Source: Brevundimonas goettingensis (GTDB taxonomy: Bacteria > Pseudomonadota > Alphaproteobacteria > Caulobacterales > Caulobacteraceae). From it: a stretch of 64,000 nt of DNA. How positions within the stretch are numbered: position 1 is the stretch's first letter; each line of letters begins with the position of its first letter. The position numbers and the translations under genes were made by a program. Of the stretch, positions 15,294 to 23,111 are shown piece after piece. Under the pieces are notes generated by a model. It was not told the DNA's origin and searched no databases. It worked only from the letters and a program-made list of their open reading frames with translations. Where the stretch lies: positions 2,775,001-2,839,000 of the forward strand of contig NZ_CP062222.1 of the NCBI RefSeq assembly GCF_017487405.1. The letters are read 5' to 3'.

Positions 15294-17360
15294 ATGACTG
15301 CTCAATCGATCGAAGCGACCGCGACAGCCGCCGTAAGCGCGGCGTCCGGCAGAAGCACCGAACCTGTGCACGGTGCGGAAATCATCGTGCCGCTGAACCG
15401 GTTGAAGGCCTCGCCGAGGAACGCCCGCAAGGTCCCCCATAGCGTGGCGACCATCGAGGCCTTCGCAGCTTCCATCAATGCCAAGGGGGTGTTGCAGCCA
15501 CCCGTGGTCGAGATCGAGACCAAGGAGGATGGGACCCCGACCGGGAATTACCTCGTCACCATCGGCGAGGGGCGGCGGCAGGGCCTGAGGCTTCTGGCGA
15601 AGCGCAAGATCATCAAGAAGACCCACCCGGTGCGGGTGATCGTGGACACCGAAAACGACGCTCATGAAATCAGTCTTGATGAAAACATCACCCGCGAAGC
15701 CATGCATCCCGCCGACCAGTTCGAGGCCTTTAACCGGCTGGCCGTCGAGATGGGTTATGGACCGGAGGAGATCGGCGCGCGGTTCGGGGTCTCGGCTTAT
15801 GTGGTGCGCCAGCGTCTGCGGCTGGCCTCGGTGGCGCCCGAGCTGATCGCGACCTACCGGGCGGGCGGCCTGACCATGGACCAGTTGATGGGCTTCGCCG
15901 TCAGCGAGGACCATGAGCGTCAGCGTCAGGTGTTCGAGCGGATCAGCCAGAACACGCCGGGCTACGCCGTCCGGCGCTACATGACCGAGGCCAAGGTGGA
16001 GCTCGACGACCGGCGCGCCCGATTCGTCGGGGTGGAGGCTTACGAGGCGGCGGGCGGGGTGGTGCTGCGCGACCTCTTTACCGAGGACGGCGCGGGCTGG
16101 CTGGAGGACATCAGTCTTCTGGACCGGCTGGTTCAGGACAAGCTGGACGGGCTTGCCGAGGATGCTCGCGAGCGGGAGGGATGGAAATGGGCCAGCGCCC
16201 ATTTCGACTTTCCCTATGGCGAGACCTACAGCCGGGTCTATGCACAAGCGGTGGAGCGGTCGGAGGAGGCGTGCGCAGCCATCGCGGGCCTCTCGGCGGA
16301 GTACGACCAACTGGTCGTCGAGATGGAGGACGCCGAAGCGCCCTCGGCGGAGCGCGACGCGCGGCTGGAAGAGATCGATGCGGCCTTGCAGGCCTTCGGT
16401 CCGGACTTCGCCTATTCCGCCGAAGACCTCAGCCGTTCCGGAGTGATCGTCACTCTCGGCTATGACGGCCTCGCCCGTTTCGAACGGGGTCTGGTGCGGC
16501 CCGAGGACGTGCTGAAGGCGCCACGCGAGGCGTCGGAAGAGGCTTGGGAAGAGGCAGGCGACGCCAACGGCGAAGGCGAGGCGGTTTCCGGTGACGAGGG
16601 TCGCGGCACAGAGGCCGAGGCTGACGAAGGGTTGGCGCCCCTGTCGGAGCGGTTGGTCATCGACCTCACCGCGCACCGCACAGCGGGATTGCAGGACGCC
16701 CTGGCGCAGGATGCGCCCCTGACTCTCGCGGTCGTCGTCCACGCCATGGCGCTCCAGACCTTCTATCCCGGCTACGACCAGACGTCGCCGATGTCGCTTC
16801 GCCTCGGCTTTATCGGGTTGGAGCGGTTGGCGCCGGGGGTCAGCGAAGGCCCGGCGGGACGGCGAATCGGCGAACGGGGAGAGGCGTGGCGGGCCCGCTT
16901 GCCGGCCAAGGCGGCGGACCTCTGGTCCGGGCTTCTCGATCTGCCCGGTTCGGACCTGCTCGACCTGATGGCGCATTGCGCCTCGCTCGCCGTCAACGCC
17001 GTGCGCGATCCTCATGACCGTCGTGTCGGGGCGTGGGCTCAGGCCGAGGTGCTGGCGACGGCGTCCGGGCTGGACATGACGACGACCTGGACCGCCACCG
17101 CTTCCAGCTATTTCAGCCGCGTCGCCAAGGCGCGGATGCTGGAGGCGGTGACCGAGGCCGTCGGCAAACCGGAGGCCGACCGGATCGCCGGGTTCAAGAA
17201 GGCGGATATGGCCGACGCTTCCGAACTGCTGGTCGCTGGAACCGGGTGGTTGCCGCCGGTGCTGCGGACGGCAAAGGCGCAGGCGCCGGATGATCCCACC
17301 GTGACCGTCTCCGACACTGTCCCGCAAACGGATGACGGCTACGCCTTCGCCGCGGAATAA
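15294..17360 (+). CDS. ParB/RepB/Spo0J-family partition-like protein, 688 aa
   Basis: The ATG at 15294 follows AGGAGG; upstream in-frame codons have no such site. Residues 30-130 are the ParB nuclease-like domain ('EIIVPLNRLKASPRNARKVP', 'GEGRRQGLRLLAKRK', 'DENITREAMHPADQFEAF'), then a helix-turn-helix ('EEIGARFGVSAYVVRQRLRL'), then a long acidic C-terminal half. It is far longer than chromosomal ParB (about 300 aa) and belongs to the plasmid/ICE type. No ParA is visible in the window. It probably binds DNA to stabilise or regulate the element. Confidence 0.9.
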   Translation: MTAQSIEATATAAVSAASGRSTEPVHGAEIIVPLNRLKASPRNARKVPHSVATIEAFAASINAKGVLQPPVVEIETKEDGTPTGNYLVTIGEGRRQGLRLLAKRKIIKKTHPVRVIVDTENDAHEISLDENITREAMHPADQFEAFNRLAVEMGYGPEEIGARFGVSAYVVRQRLRLASVAPELIATYRAGGLTMDQLMGFAVSEDHERQRQVFERISQNTPGYAVRRYMTEAKVELDDRRARFVGVEAYEAAGGVVLRDLFTEDGAGWLEDISLLDRLVQDKLDGLAEDAREREGWKWASAHFDFPYGETYSRVYAQAVERSEEACAAIAGLSAEYDQLVVEMEDAEAPSAERDARLEEIDAALQAFGPDFAYSAEDLSRSGVIVTLGYDGLARFERGLVRPEDVLKAPREASEEAWEEAGDANGEGEAVSGDEGRGTEAEADEGLAPLSERLVIDLTAHRTAGLQDALAQDAPLTLAVVVHAMALQTFYPGYDQTSPMSLRLGFIGLERLAPGVSEGPAGRRIGERGEAWRARLPAKAADLWSGLLDLPGSDLLDLMAHCASLAVNAVRDPHDRRVGAWAQAEVLATASGLDMTTTWTATASSYFSRVAKARMLEAVTEAVGKPEADRIAGFKKADMADASELLVAGTGWLPPVLRTAKAQAPDDPTVTVSDTVPQTDDGYAFAAE

Positions 17361-17373
17361 GGGCTTTGCCTCC

Positions 17374-17405
17374 ATGGGCCGGATCACGCTCGTGATCCGG
17401 CCCAT
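17374..17405 (+). terminator. Strong hairpin after parB
   Basis: A perfect 14-base inverted repeat (ATGGGCCGGATCAC / GTGATCCGGCCCAT) with a GCTC loop begins 13 bases after the parB stop. There is no T-run, so it may be a rho-assisted or bidirectional terminator, or an mRNA-protecting structure. Confidence 0.6.
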
Positions 17406-17635
17406 TCGCCTTGTCTGTATGAGACGAACGTTAAGGCGCCCCGACTTCTGGAGCGTCATTCCCTGGCTCACGGACTGCGCTACGCTCGGCGATAGCCAGG
17501 GAGACGCCGTCCAACCTGCACAAGCGCCGCCTAAATGAGTTGTCGATAACTGGAACAAACAAGGAACATTTGCTTGCAGCCTTGGGCGTCGCGGAGTCAC
17601 AATCCTTTCGGGTCGGCGCCCAGGGAGAGACGATC

Positions 17636-17791
17636 ATGCATCCGAAACCGACGAAATCCGCCCCGCCGCGTCTGCTCGCCAACGGTCTGGCCGACCGCTC
17701 CGCGCCGGGCGGCCACGACGACAGGGCGGCGACATCCCTCGCTCTTCTCGCCGCCGCCCTGCCCGCTTTCGCCCGCCGTCCGGCGCGATGA
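17636..17791 (+). CDS. Very small hypothetical protein, 51 aa
   Basis: GGGAGA lies about eight bases before the ATG. The product begins MHPKPTKSAPPRLLANGLAD and ends in an Ala-rich hydrophobic helix and Arg residues. It is followed five bases later by the next gene, so the pair may be co-transcribed. Function unknown. Confidence 0.4.
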   Translation: MHPKPTKSAPPRLLANGLADRSAPGGHDDRAATSLALLAAALPAFARRPAR

Positions 17792-17795
17792 CCCC

Positions 17796-18071
17796 ATGCC
17801 TGACCCCAATCGTCCACGCATCGCCCGAGACGATGTCGCGCCCGCGTTCGGCCCGCGCCTGATCGTCCAGTGCGATCGTCCGGGCTGTGAACACGCTGTC
17901 CTGCTCGATCCTCGCCCCCTGTTCGGCGGGCGACGGTTCTGGCCGCCTGAAGGCCGGTCCGGCCGTTTCCGGTGCCGGTGCGGTCATCGCGAGGCGGTCG
18001 TCAGCTACACCCGCCATTCCACCGCTCCGAACGGACCGATCCCGGCCGCCGCCATCGCCCTGTGGTACTGA
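17796..18071 (+). CDS. Small putative zinc-ribbon protein, 91 aa
   Basis: Cysteines occur as 'VQCDRPGCEHAV' and later 'GRFRCRCGHREAV', a CX4C...CXC pattern fitting a small zinc-binding domain. It lies five bases after the preceding small gene. Genes of this size are common in the segment between parB and DUF736 of alphaproteobacterial conjugative elements. Function unknown. Confidence 0.55.
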   Translation: MPDPNRPRIARDDVAPAFGPRLIVQCDRPGCEHAVLLDPRPLFGGRRFWPPEGRSGRFRCRCGHREAVVSYTRHSTAPNGPIPAAAIALWY

Positions 18072-18072
18072 G

Positions 18073-18329
18073 ATGGCTCGACCGCCGGCCCCGAACACCC
18101 GCATCTGCTGCGTGCGCCGTGTCCTGACCCTGCCGGATCACACCGGCGCACAACGACTGCTGCATTTCACCGTAGAGGGCCTGGCCCGCCGGACCCGTTC
18201 GCGGACCCTGGCCAGGTCCCTGCGTTCGAAGGCGATGCGGCCTTCTTTGAGATGGAGCAGAGACACAAGACGCGTCTGGGCTATGCCGTCCTGTGTCAGG
18301 TCGAAAGGCCCCGGCACTGGACACGGTGA
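18073..18329 (+). pseudogene. Possible frameshifted small gene
   Basis: An ATG one base after the previous stop opens a frame beginning MARPPAPNTRICCVRRVLTL that stays protein-like to about 18185 and then becomes Arg/Ser-rich. From about 18180 a different frame becomes protein-like ('GQVPAFEGDAAFFEMEQRHK', ending 'ERPRHWTR') and stops at 18329. The simplest reading is one gene of about 85 codons broken by a frameshift. It is a weak call without homologues to compare. Confidence 0.35.
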
Positions 18330-18504
18330 TCGCCCCGTCATCGCCGCCGGACAGGCATTTCACACGCCCTTCGCGATCCTCGCTCGGAGCCGATCCCAAC
18401 CCTCCCGTCGACAGGGTATCCAGGTCTGAACAGGGGTCGGATGATCTGTTGAAAAAACGGCATGGGCGCTCGACACGCCGTCCGAACGATTGTCTTCGGT
18501 CGCT

Positions 18505-18723
18505 ATGAAGCGTCTGTCACCGATCGAATGGGCCCTCGTCAAAGGCCCCATCTCCCACCTCAGCCTGCCCGCCGGGAGCGCCTCCCAACGCGCGCGGATG
18601 ACGGACTGGCTGGAGCGCCGTCCCGGCGCTGGATGGTTCTACGTCTCGGGTGACAACTACCATTTTGGCGCCGCGTCCGATGCGGCGGACTTCCGGCGTA
18701 TGGCCGTCAGCCTCGAGGCCTGA
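18505..18723 (+). CDS. Small hypothetical protein, 72 aa
   Basis: It begins MKRLSPIEWALVKGPISHLS and contains 'WLERRPGAGWFYVSGDNYHFG' followed by an acidic helix 'AADFRRMAVSLEA', a compact alpha-beta pattern. There is no clear ribosome binding site. Function unknown. Confidence 0.5.
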   Translation: MKRLSPIEWALVKGPISHLSLPAGSASQRARMTDWLERRPGAGWFYVSGDNYHFGAASDAADFRRMAVSLEA

Positions 18724-19440
18724 CGCAGCCCGTGCGACTCTCATCCACAAGACGGGGCTCTCAACGACCCCGCTGACGCCGACCGCTCGGTCCCAAGAGA
18801 CGAGGCCCCCCATCGATCGCAGACAGGTTCCTGGCGCAAAGGGCCGCGCCCTTTCCGGGCAAGGATTAACGCGGTTGGACCCGGGCGTCCGGCGATGGTC
18901 CTGTCGCATCGACCTGATCGGGTCCAACTGATGCGCCACCGGCCTCACGGTGTGAGCAGGCCGCCACCCGGGGGTCACGTCTCTTTAGGGCGCGCTGAAC
19001 CGCGTCCCGAGGGGCTGTGCATTAAGGTCGCCCCAACCTCCGTGAGCGTGACAGCCCCCGTCAGGACCGTCTCGTCCGGCGAAGGGTGGGCCATCAGCAC
19101 ACCCGTGCGTGAGAGTGAGCGAGGCGCTCCAGCCGCATCCGCCCGGGCGGTGAAGGGGTGTGGATCGTCCTGCCCTCTCCCGATGATCCGCCAGCCTTGC
19201 GCGGTCTCTCAATGGCCTGATCTGACCGGGCGCCGGGCGGCTTCCCCAACCGGACCGTCCGGTTTCTTCCCCGGCCTTCGGCCTCCTCGCGAGACAAGAA
19301 ACCCGCCTTGTCCGGTCCTCCGCTGCGCTGCGGGGACTTGCGCCACAGGCGCTTCGCCCTGCGGACCGCCCGTCTCCCGGTCTCCCGATCGCCATCGAGG
19401 CCGCGGCAGGCGTGGCCCGAAATCAGCAGGAGAGACGACA
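18724..19440 (+). other. Gene-free, hairpin-rich region upstream of DUF736
   Basis: About 717 bases without a convincing gene on either strand. It is dense in short inverted repeats, including AACCGGAC-C-GTCCGGTT (19248-19264) and GGCC-TTC-GGCC just after it. The word CCCCGGCCTTC is shared with the leader of parB (15.1 kb). It could be a long structured 5' leader, a regulatory region, or an origin-like segment of the element. Confidence 0.4.
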
Positions 19441-19737
19441 ATGGCCACCATCGGCACCTTCACCCAGGCCTCGGACGGCAGCTACGCAGGTTCGATCAAG
19501 ACCCTGACCCTCAACGTCAAAGCGGCGCAACTGCGCCCCAACGACAAGACCGACGACAAGGCTCCGGACTACCGGATCTTCAGCGGCCAGACGGAGTTTG
19601 GCGCGGCCTGGAAGCGCACCTCCAAGGACGATCGCGAATACCTCTCGTGCAAGCTGGACGACCCCAGCTTCCCGGCTCCGATCTACGCCTCCCTGGTCAA
19701 GACCGATGATGGGCACAGCCTGATCTGGTCGCGCTGA
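19441..19737 (+). CDS. DUF736 domain-containing protein
   Basis: 98 residues with the DUF736 pattern '[20 protein letters not shown]', '[12 protein letters not shown]', '[20 protein letters not shown]' and 'SREYLS(C)[13 protein letters not shown]'-type motifs. The family is near-universal next to the ArdC-type gene in alphaproteobacterial ICEs and conjugative plasmids, but its biochemical role is unknown. GGAGAG precedes the ATG. Confidence 0.95.
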   Translation: MATIGTFTQASDGSYAGSIKTLTLNVKAAQLRPNDKTDDKAPDYRIFSGQTEFGAAWKRTSKDDREYLSCKLDDPSFPAPIYASLVKTDDGHSLIWSR

Positions 19738-19745
19738 CCACAGAC

Positions 19746-19767
19746 GGCGGCGCCCGCGGGCGCCGCC
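19746..19767 (+). terminator. Perfect GC-rich palindrome between DUF736 and the ArdC-type gene
   Basis: A 22-base perfect palindrome (arms GGCGGCGCCCG and CGGGCGCCGCC) starts eight bases after the DUF736 stop and is followed by a CCCCTTTCCC run. It would fold as a stable hairpin and could lower expression of the downstream gene relative to DUF736. Confidence 0.5.
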
Positions 19768-19802
19768 GCCCCTTTCCCAATCCCTCAGACAAGGAGAGCG
19801 CG

Positions 19803-20735
19803 ATGTCCCGCGCCCACAAACCCGCTCGCCCGCAACTCCGCCATCCCGATCCCCACCAGACCGTGACGGACCGCATCATCGCAGACCTCGAGACCGGTGT
19901 GCGACCCTGGACACGCCCCTGGGATAACGGCGCAACAGGCGCCCGCCCCCGTCGTCACGACGGTCAGCCCTACCACGGCGTCAACGTCCTGACGCTGTGG
20001 GCCGAAGCCGCTCTGCGTGGTTACACCCGCTCGGTCTGGATGACTTTTCGCCAGGCCCTCGCACTCGGCGGCTGTGTCCGCAAAGGCGAGAAAGGCGTCC
20101 CTGTCGTCTATGCCAACCGGCTCGTAAGCGCCGGTCCCGACACGGACGCCGACCCGCATCCAGGTCCGGATAGCGCACCGCGGTCTCGTGGCTTCAGCAT
20201 CCTCAAGAGCTATACAGTCTTCAATCTCGATCAGATCGACGGTCTGGCGGACCGCTACCCCGCGACCGTTTCCGCCATCCCGGATCCTGCCCTGCGGGTC
20301 GCGCGCGCGGACGCCTTCTTCGCCGCCACAGGCGCCGTTGTCGCCCATGGCGGCGGCCAGGCCTTCTATGCGCCCGGCGCCGACCGCATCCAGATGCCGG
20401 CATTCGAAAGCTTCCGGAACGTCGAGGGCTATTACGCCACCCTCGGGCACGAGATGACCCACTGGACCGGTCATCCGAGCCGCCTTGACCGGAACTTCGG
20501 CGCCGGACGCTTTGGAGACGAGGGCTACGCCCGCGAAGAGCTGGTCGCTGAACTGGGAGCCGCCTTCCTGTGCGCAGACCTTGGATTGACGCTGGAACCG
20601 CGTCCGGATCACGCGGCCTATCTGGCGTGCTGGCTGAAGGTCCTGCGCGCCGACAAACGGTTCATCTTCACCGCCGCCGCCCACGCCGAGCGCGCCGTCG
20701 CCTGGCTGCATGACAGACAGCCGCCGGCTGTCTGA
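19803..20735 (+). CDS. ArdC-type antirestriction protein (ssDNA-binding domain plus zincin metallopeptidase)
   Basis: 310 residues. The N-terminal domain ('VTDRIIADLETGVRPWTRPW', 'HGVNVLTLW', 'MTFRQALALGGCVRKGEKG') is the DUF1738 ssDNA-binding region of ArdC. The C-terminal zincin-like domain contains 'GHEMTHWTGHPSRLDR' (HExxH) and a downstream 'EELVAELGAAFLC' Glu ligand. Such proteins protect incoming single-stranded DNA during conjugation. GGAG lies before the ATG. Confidence 0.93.
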   Translation: MSRAHKPARPQLRHPDPHQTVTDRIIADLETGVRPWTRPWDNGATGARPRRHDGQPYHGVNVLTLWAEAALRGYTRSVWMTFRQALALGGCVRKGEKGVPVVYANRLVSAGPDTDADPHPGPDSAPRSRGFSILKSYTVFNLDQIDGLADRYPATVSAIPDPALRVARADAFFAATGAVVAHGGGQAFYAPGADRIQMPAFESFRNVEGYYATLGHEMTHWTGHPSRLDRNFGAGRFGDEGYAREELVAELGAAFLCADLGLTLEPRPDHAAYLACWLKVLRADKRFIFTAAAHAERAVAWLHDRQPPAV

Positions 20736-20885
20736 GACCGCGCCGCCGGCCACAAGGGGCGATGACGGCCGGACATCGGGCGATGCCCGGCCGCCGACTA
20801 CTCACCCAGGTCGATCCACGAAATCTTCTGCTCACCGCACGCGGCGATGTCCGCCGCCGATGCGAGCCCCCGCAGGAGCCGTACC

Positions 20886-21167
20886 GTGTTCGAACCGCCA
20901 ACCCCTTTGCCGCCCCGCTATCTCCGCACCCCGGAGGCCGCTCGCCAACTCGGTCTGTCGGGACGCACGCTCGAGAAGCACCGCACCTACGGGACCGGAC
21001 CCGTCTATCGCAAGATCGGCGGACGGGTCGTCTACGCCCTCCAGGACCTCGAGGCCTGGGCCGACCGGGGCGCAAAGGCCTCCACCTCCGATCCCGGAGT
21101 CGGCGTCGTCCTGCCTGCCCGTCGCCCCGATGCGAGCCAGAGCGGCCGGTCCGGAAGCCGGTCATGA
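20886..21167 (+). CDS. AlpA/excisionase-like helix-turn-helix protein
   Basis: The GTG at 20886 is chosen because AGGAG lies seven bases before it; the product is 93 residues. Residues 10-60 form a MerR-like winged helix: 'RYLRTPEAARQLGLSGRTLE', 'HRTYGTGPVYRKIGGRVVYA', 'LQDLEAWADRG'. This is the AlpA / DNA-binding excisionase pattern used for transcriptional control or for recombination directionality. The stop overlaps the next start (ATGA). Confidence 0.85.
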   Translation: MFEPPTPLPPRYLRTPEAARQLGLSGRTLEKHRTYGTGPVYRKIGGRVVYALQDLEAWADRGAKASTSDPGVGVVLPARRPDASQSGRSGSRS

Positions 21168-21691
21168 CCTCCGGCGCGCCCTCCTCTCCTGAACGCCCGC
21201 AGTTGGTTCCGGCGCTTGCATCGCCTCGCTCTGACGCGCTCACCTGGGTTGAACTGGTGTTCGACAAGGGGCGGATCGAACGCTGGATCCGTTTCGGCGC
21301 CGTCATCGACCAACGGATAATCACCCGCCAGAACCGGTTCGTCGCTTTTCATCCCGGCAGTGTTTTCGCCTTCGTCCGGTGGGCCGCCGGCGAGCGGGGA
21401 ACGGTCGTCTCCCGCCTCGACATCCTCATGGCCCCTTCAGCCTCTCAAGCACGAACCAGCGTGCCCGGAGTGACCCCCGGCGGCGTGAGCCTTCTCCGTT
21501 TGACCGGCTGGCCTCGCGTGAAGGCGGCGCTGGAGGCCATCGACGCTATCGAGGCGATCGGCATCGCTCCGGAGGCCGTCGCTCCGGACCACTGGCGACA
21601 TCTTCACAACCGCCTTCTCGTCGGAGAGCAAGCCCAGACCTACACGGCGAGCCGTCATGCCGCTTGGTTGCTCCGGAGGGCGGTTAGGTGA
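21164..21691 (+). CDS. DUF2840 domain-containing protein
   Basis: 175 residues with 'LTWVELVFDKGRIERWIRFG', 'FHPGSVFAFVRWAAGERGTV' and 'GVTPGGVSLLRLTGWPRVK', as I recall for DUF2840, a family of unknown function conserved between the HTH protein and TraF in alphaproteobacterial conjugative elements. Starts and stops overlap on both sides, so it is part of one operon. Confidence 0.85.
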   Translation: MTSGAPSSPERPQLVPALASPRSDALTWVELVFDKGRIERWIRFGAVIDQRIITRQNRFVAFHPGSVFAFVRWAAGERGTVVSRLDILMAPSASQARTSVPGVTPGGVSLLRLTGWPRVKAALEAIDAIEAIGIAPEAVAPDHWRHLHNRLLVGEQAQTYTASRHAAWLLRRAVR

Positions 21692-22203
21692 CCCGGTCCC
21701 TTGCCCTCGGCGCGACCCTCGCCGGCGCCCTGCTGATGTGGGCGCCGGTGGATATTCCCTTGCCGACGCTGCTCGTCTGGAACGCCAGCGCCAGCGCCCC
21801 GATTGGTCTGTACCGGGTCGATCCGGTCTCGCCTGCGCGCGTCGGGGACCGTGTGGTGACCGATCATCCGCCACAGGTGGCGGATCTTCTGGCGATGCGG
21901 GGCTACCTGCCGCTCGGCGTGCCCCTGATCAAGACCGTGGCGGCCGTGGCGCCCGCACGCGTCTGTCGGTCAGGCGAGACCGTCTCTATCGACGGAACAC
22001 CCGTAGCCGAAGCGAAGCGCGCGGACCGTCTTGGCCGACCCCTCCCCGCCTGGTCGGGATGCCGAATCCTCGCGGCCGACGAGGTCTTTCTGCTCACCGC
22101 CGATGTCGCCGATTCCCTTGACGGTCGATATTTCGGACCGTCTGCGAAACGCGCCATCAGAGGCGTCGCCCACCCGATCCATGTGCGGGAGCGCCGACCG
22201 TGA
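21688..22203 (+). CDS. traF: TraF-type S26 signal peptidase
   Basis: 171 residues, GTG start overlapping the previous stop. It has an N-terminal transmembrane helix, then 'ASAPIGLYRVDPVSPARVGD' with the S26 nucleophile Ser, 'GVPLIKTVAAVAPARVCRSG' with the general-base Lys, and 'VFLLTADVADSLDGRYFGPS' near the end. TraF processes the conjugative pilin (TrbC here), including the cyclisation step known from RP4. It overlaps the next gene by four bases. Confidence 0.92.
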   Translation: MTRSLALGATLAGALLMWAPVDIPLPTLLVWNASASAPIGLYRVDPVSPARVGDRVVTDHPPQVADLLAMRGYLPLGVPLIKTVAAVAPARVCRSGETVSIDGTPVAEAKRADRLGRPLPAWSGCRILAADEVFLLTADVADSLDGRYFGPSAKRAIRGVAHPIHVRERRP

Positions 22204-22898
22204 CTCGGCGATGGCGAGCCTCCCGCCAGCGCCTGGTCGTCGCGGTTTCCGGCGCCCTGATCGCCCAGGCCTGGCCCCAGAGCACGTCGGCAAGCGTGGC
22301 CCGGGCGGAAAGCCGGCCCGTTCCGGAGAGCCTCGTGGCGAGCGCGATCACCGAAGCCGCGTCGCGTTTCGGCCTGCCCGAGCGTTGGATTCGCGCGGTG
22401 ATCCAGGCGGAAAGCGCCTTCGACAGGATGGCGACATCGCCCGTTGGAGCGATGGGATTGATGCAGGTGATGCCCGCGACCTATCGCGAGTTACGCACCC
22501 GTTACGGGCTCGGCGGCGATCCCTATCACCCTCGCGACAACATTCTCGCGGGCGCCGCCTACCTGCGCGAGCTCTACGATCGGTTCGGCGCGTCAGGGTT
22601 TCTGGCCGCCTACAATGCGGGCCCGGGCCGCTACCAGGAACATTTGCAAACTGGCCGGCGGCTCCCTGCGGAAACCCGGATCTACGTGGCCCGGATCGCC
22701 GCGCGGCTGCGGGGCGATGCGCAGGATGGGGCGCAAAGGACTTCCGTGAGAGTGGCTCCGGCGGGGGCTCCGGACCCTGCCTCCGCCGCCCTCTTCGTCG
22801 TCCTGGGAGGGGACCGGGGCGTCACGTCGCCCGCAGCGGCGTCCGCCCATTCCGAACTCTTTCCTGATGCTGGGCTCGGACCCTCCGGTCATGAGTGA
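22200..22898 (+). CDS. Lytic transglycosylase (VirB1-like)
   Basis: 232 residues, GTG start overlapping traF. There is an N-terminal signal-like hydrophobic stretch, then an SLT domain: 'WIRAVIQAESAFDRMATSPV' with the catalytic Glu, 'GAMGLMQVMPATYRELR', 'DNILAGAAYLRELYDRFG' and 'FLAAYNAGPGRYQEH'. The enzyme opens peptidoglycan for assembly of the transfer channel. The C-terminal 50 residues are a Pro/Ala-rich tail. Confidence 0.93.
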   Translation: MTRRWRASRQRLVVAVSGALIAQAWPQSTSASVARAESRPVPESLVASAITEAASRFGLPERWIRAVIQAESAFDRMATSPVGAMGLMQVMPATYRELRTRYGLGGDPYHPRDNILAGAAYLRELYDRFGASGFLAAYNAGPGRYQEHLQTGRRLPAETRIYVARIAARLRGDAQDGAQRTSVRVAPAGAPDPASAALFVVLGGDRGVTSPAAASAHSELFPDAGLGPSGHE

Positions 22899-23111
22899 TC
22901 GTTTGGGACTGGCTCTCGAAAGGCTGAATCGGGTCTGGATTGAGGGACAGCCGGGAGGGCAAGATAAAAGCCGCGAGGTGCGGCCGGGGTGGGGGATGGT
23001 TTTCCTCAAGCCTTTCAACGTGAGCCCGCGAGGTGTCCGTTCGGACGACAGGCTGCGGACCTCCCGAAAAGACCGAAACCTCGGGCTTTCGCGCACCTCG
23101 CGTCGTCCAAA
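22899..23111 (+). other. Candidate origin of transfer (oriT) upstream of the relaxase
   Basis: In the 213 bases between the transglycosylase and the relaxase, the nonamer CGCGAGGTG occurs three times: direct at 22972-22980 and 23027-23035, and inverted (CACCTCGCG) at 23094-23102. The first copy sits in GCCGC-gaggt-GCGGC. Repeated and inverted words directly upstream of the relaxase gene are typical of oriT and of relaxase autoregulation. The nic site cannot be placed by eye. Confidence 0.45.

Noticed and set aside
15243..17600. Long minus-strand open frame (785 codons) across parB
   Set aside because: It mirrors parB codon for codon in GC-rich DNA, has Arg/Gly/Pro/His-rich composition, no domain and no ribosome binding site. 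The plus-strand ParB has clear motifs.
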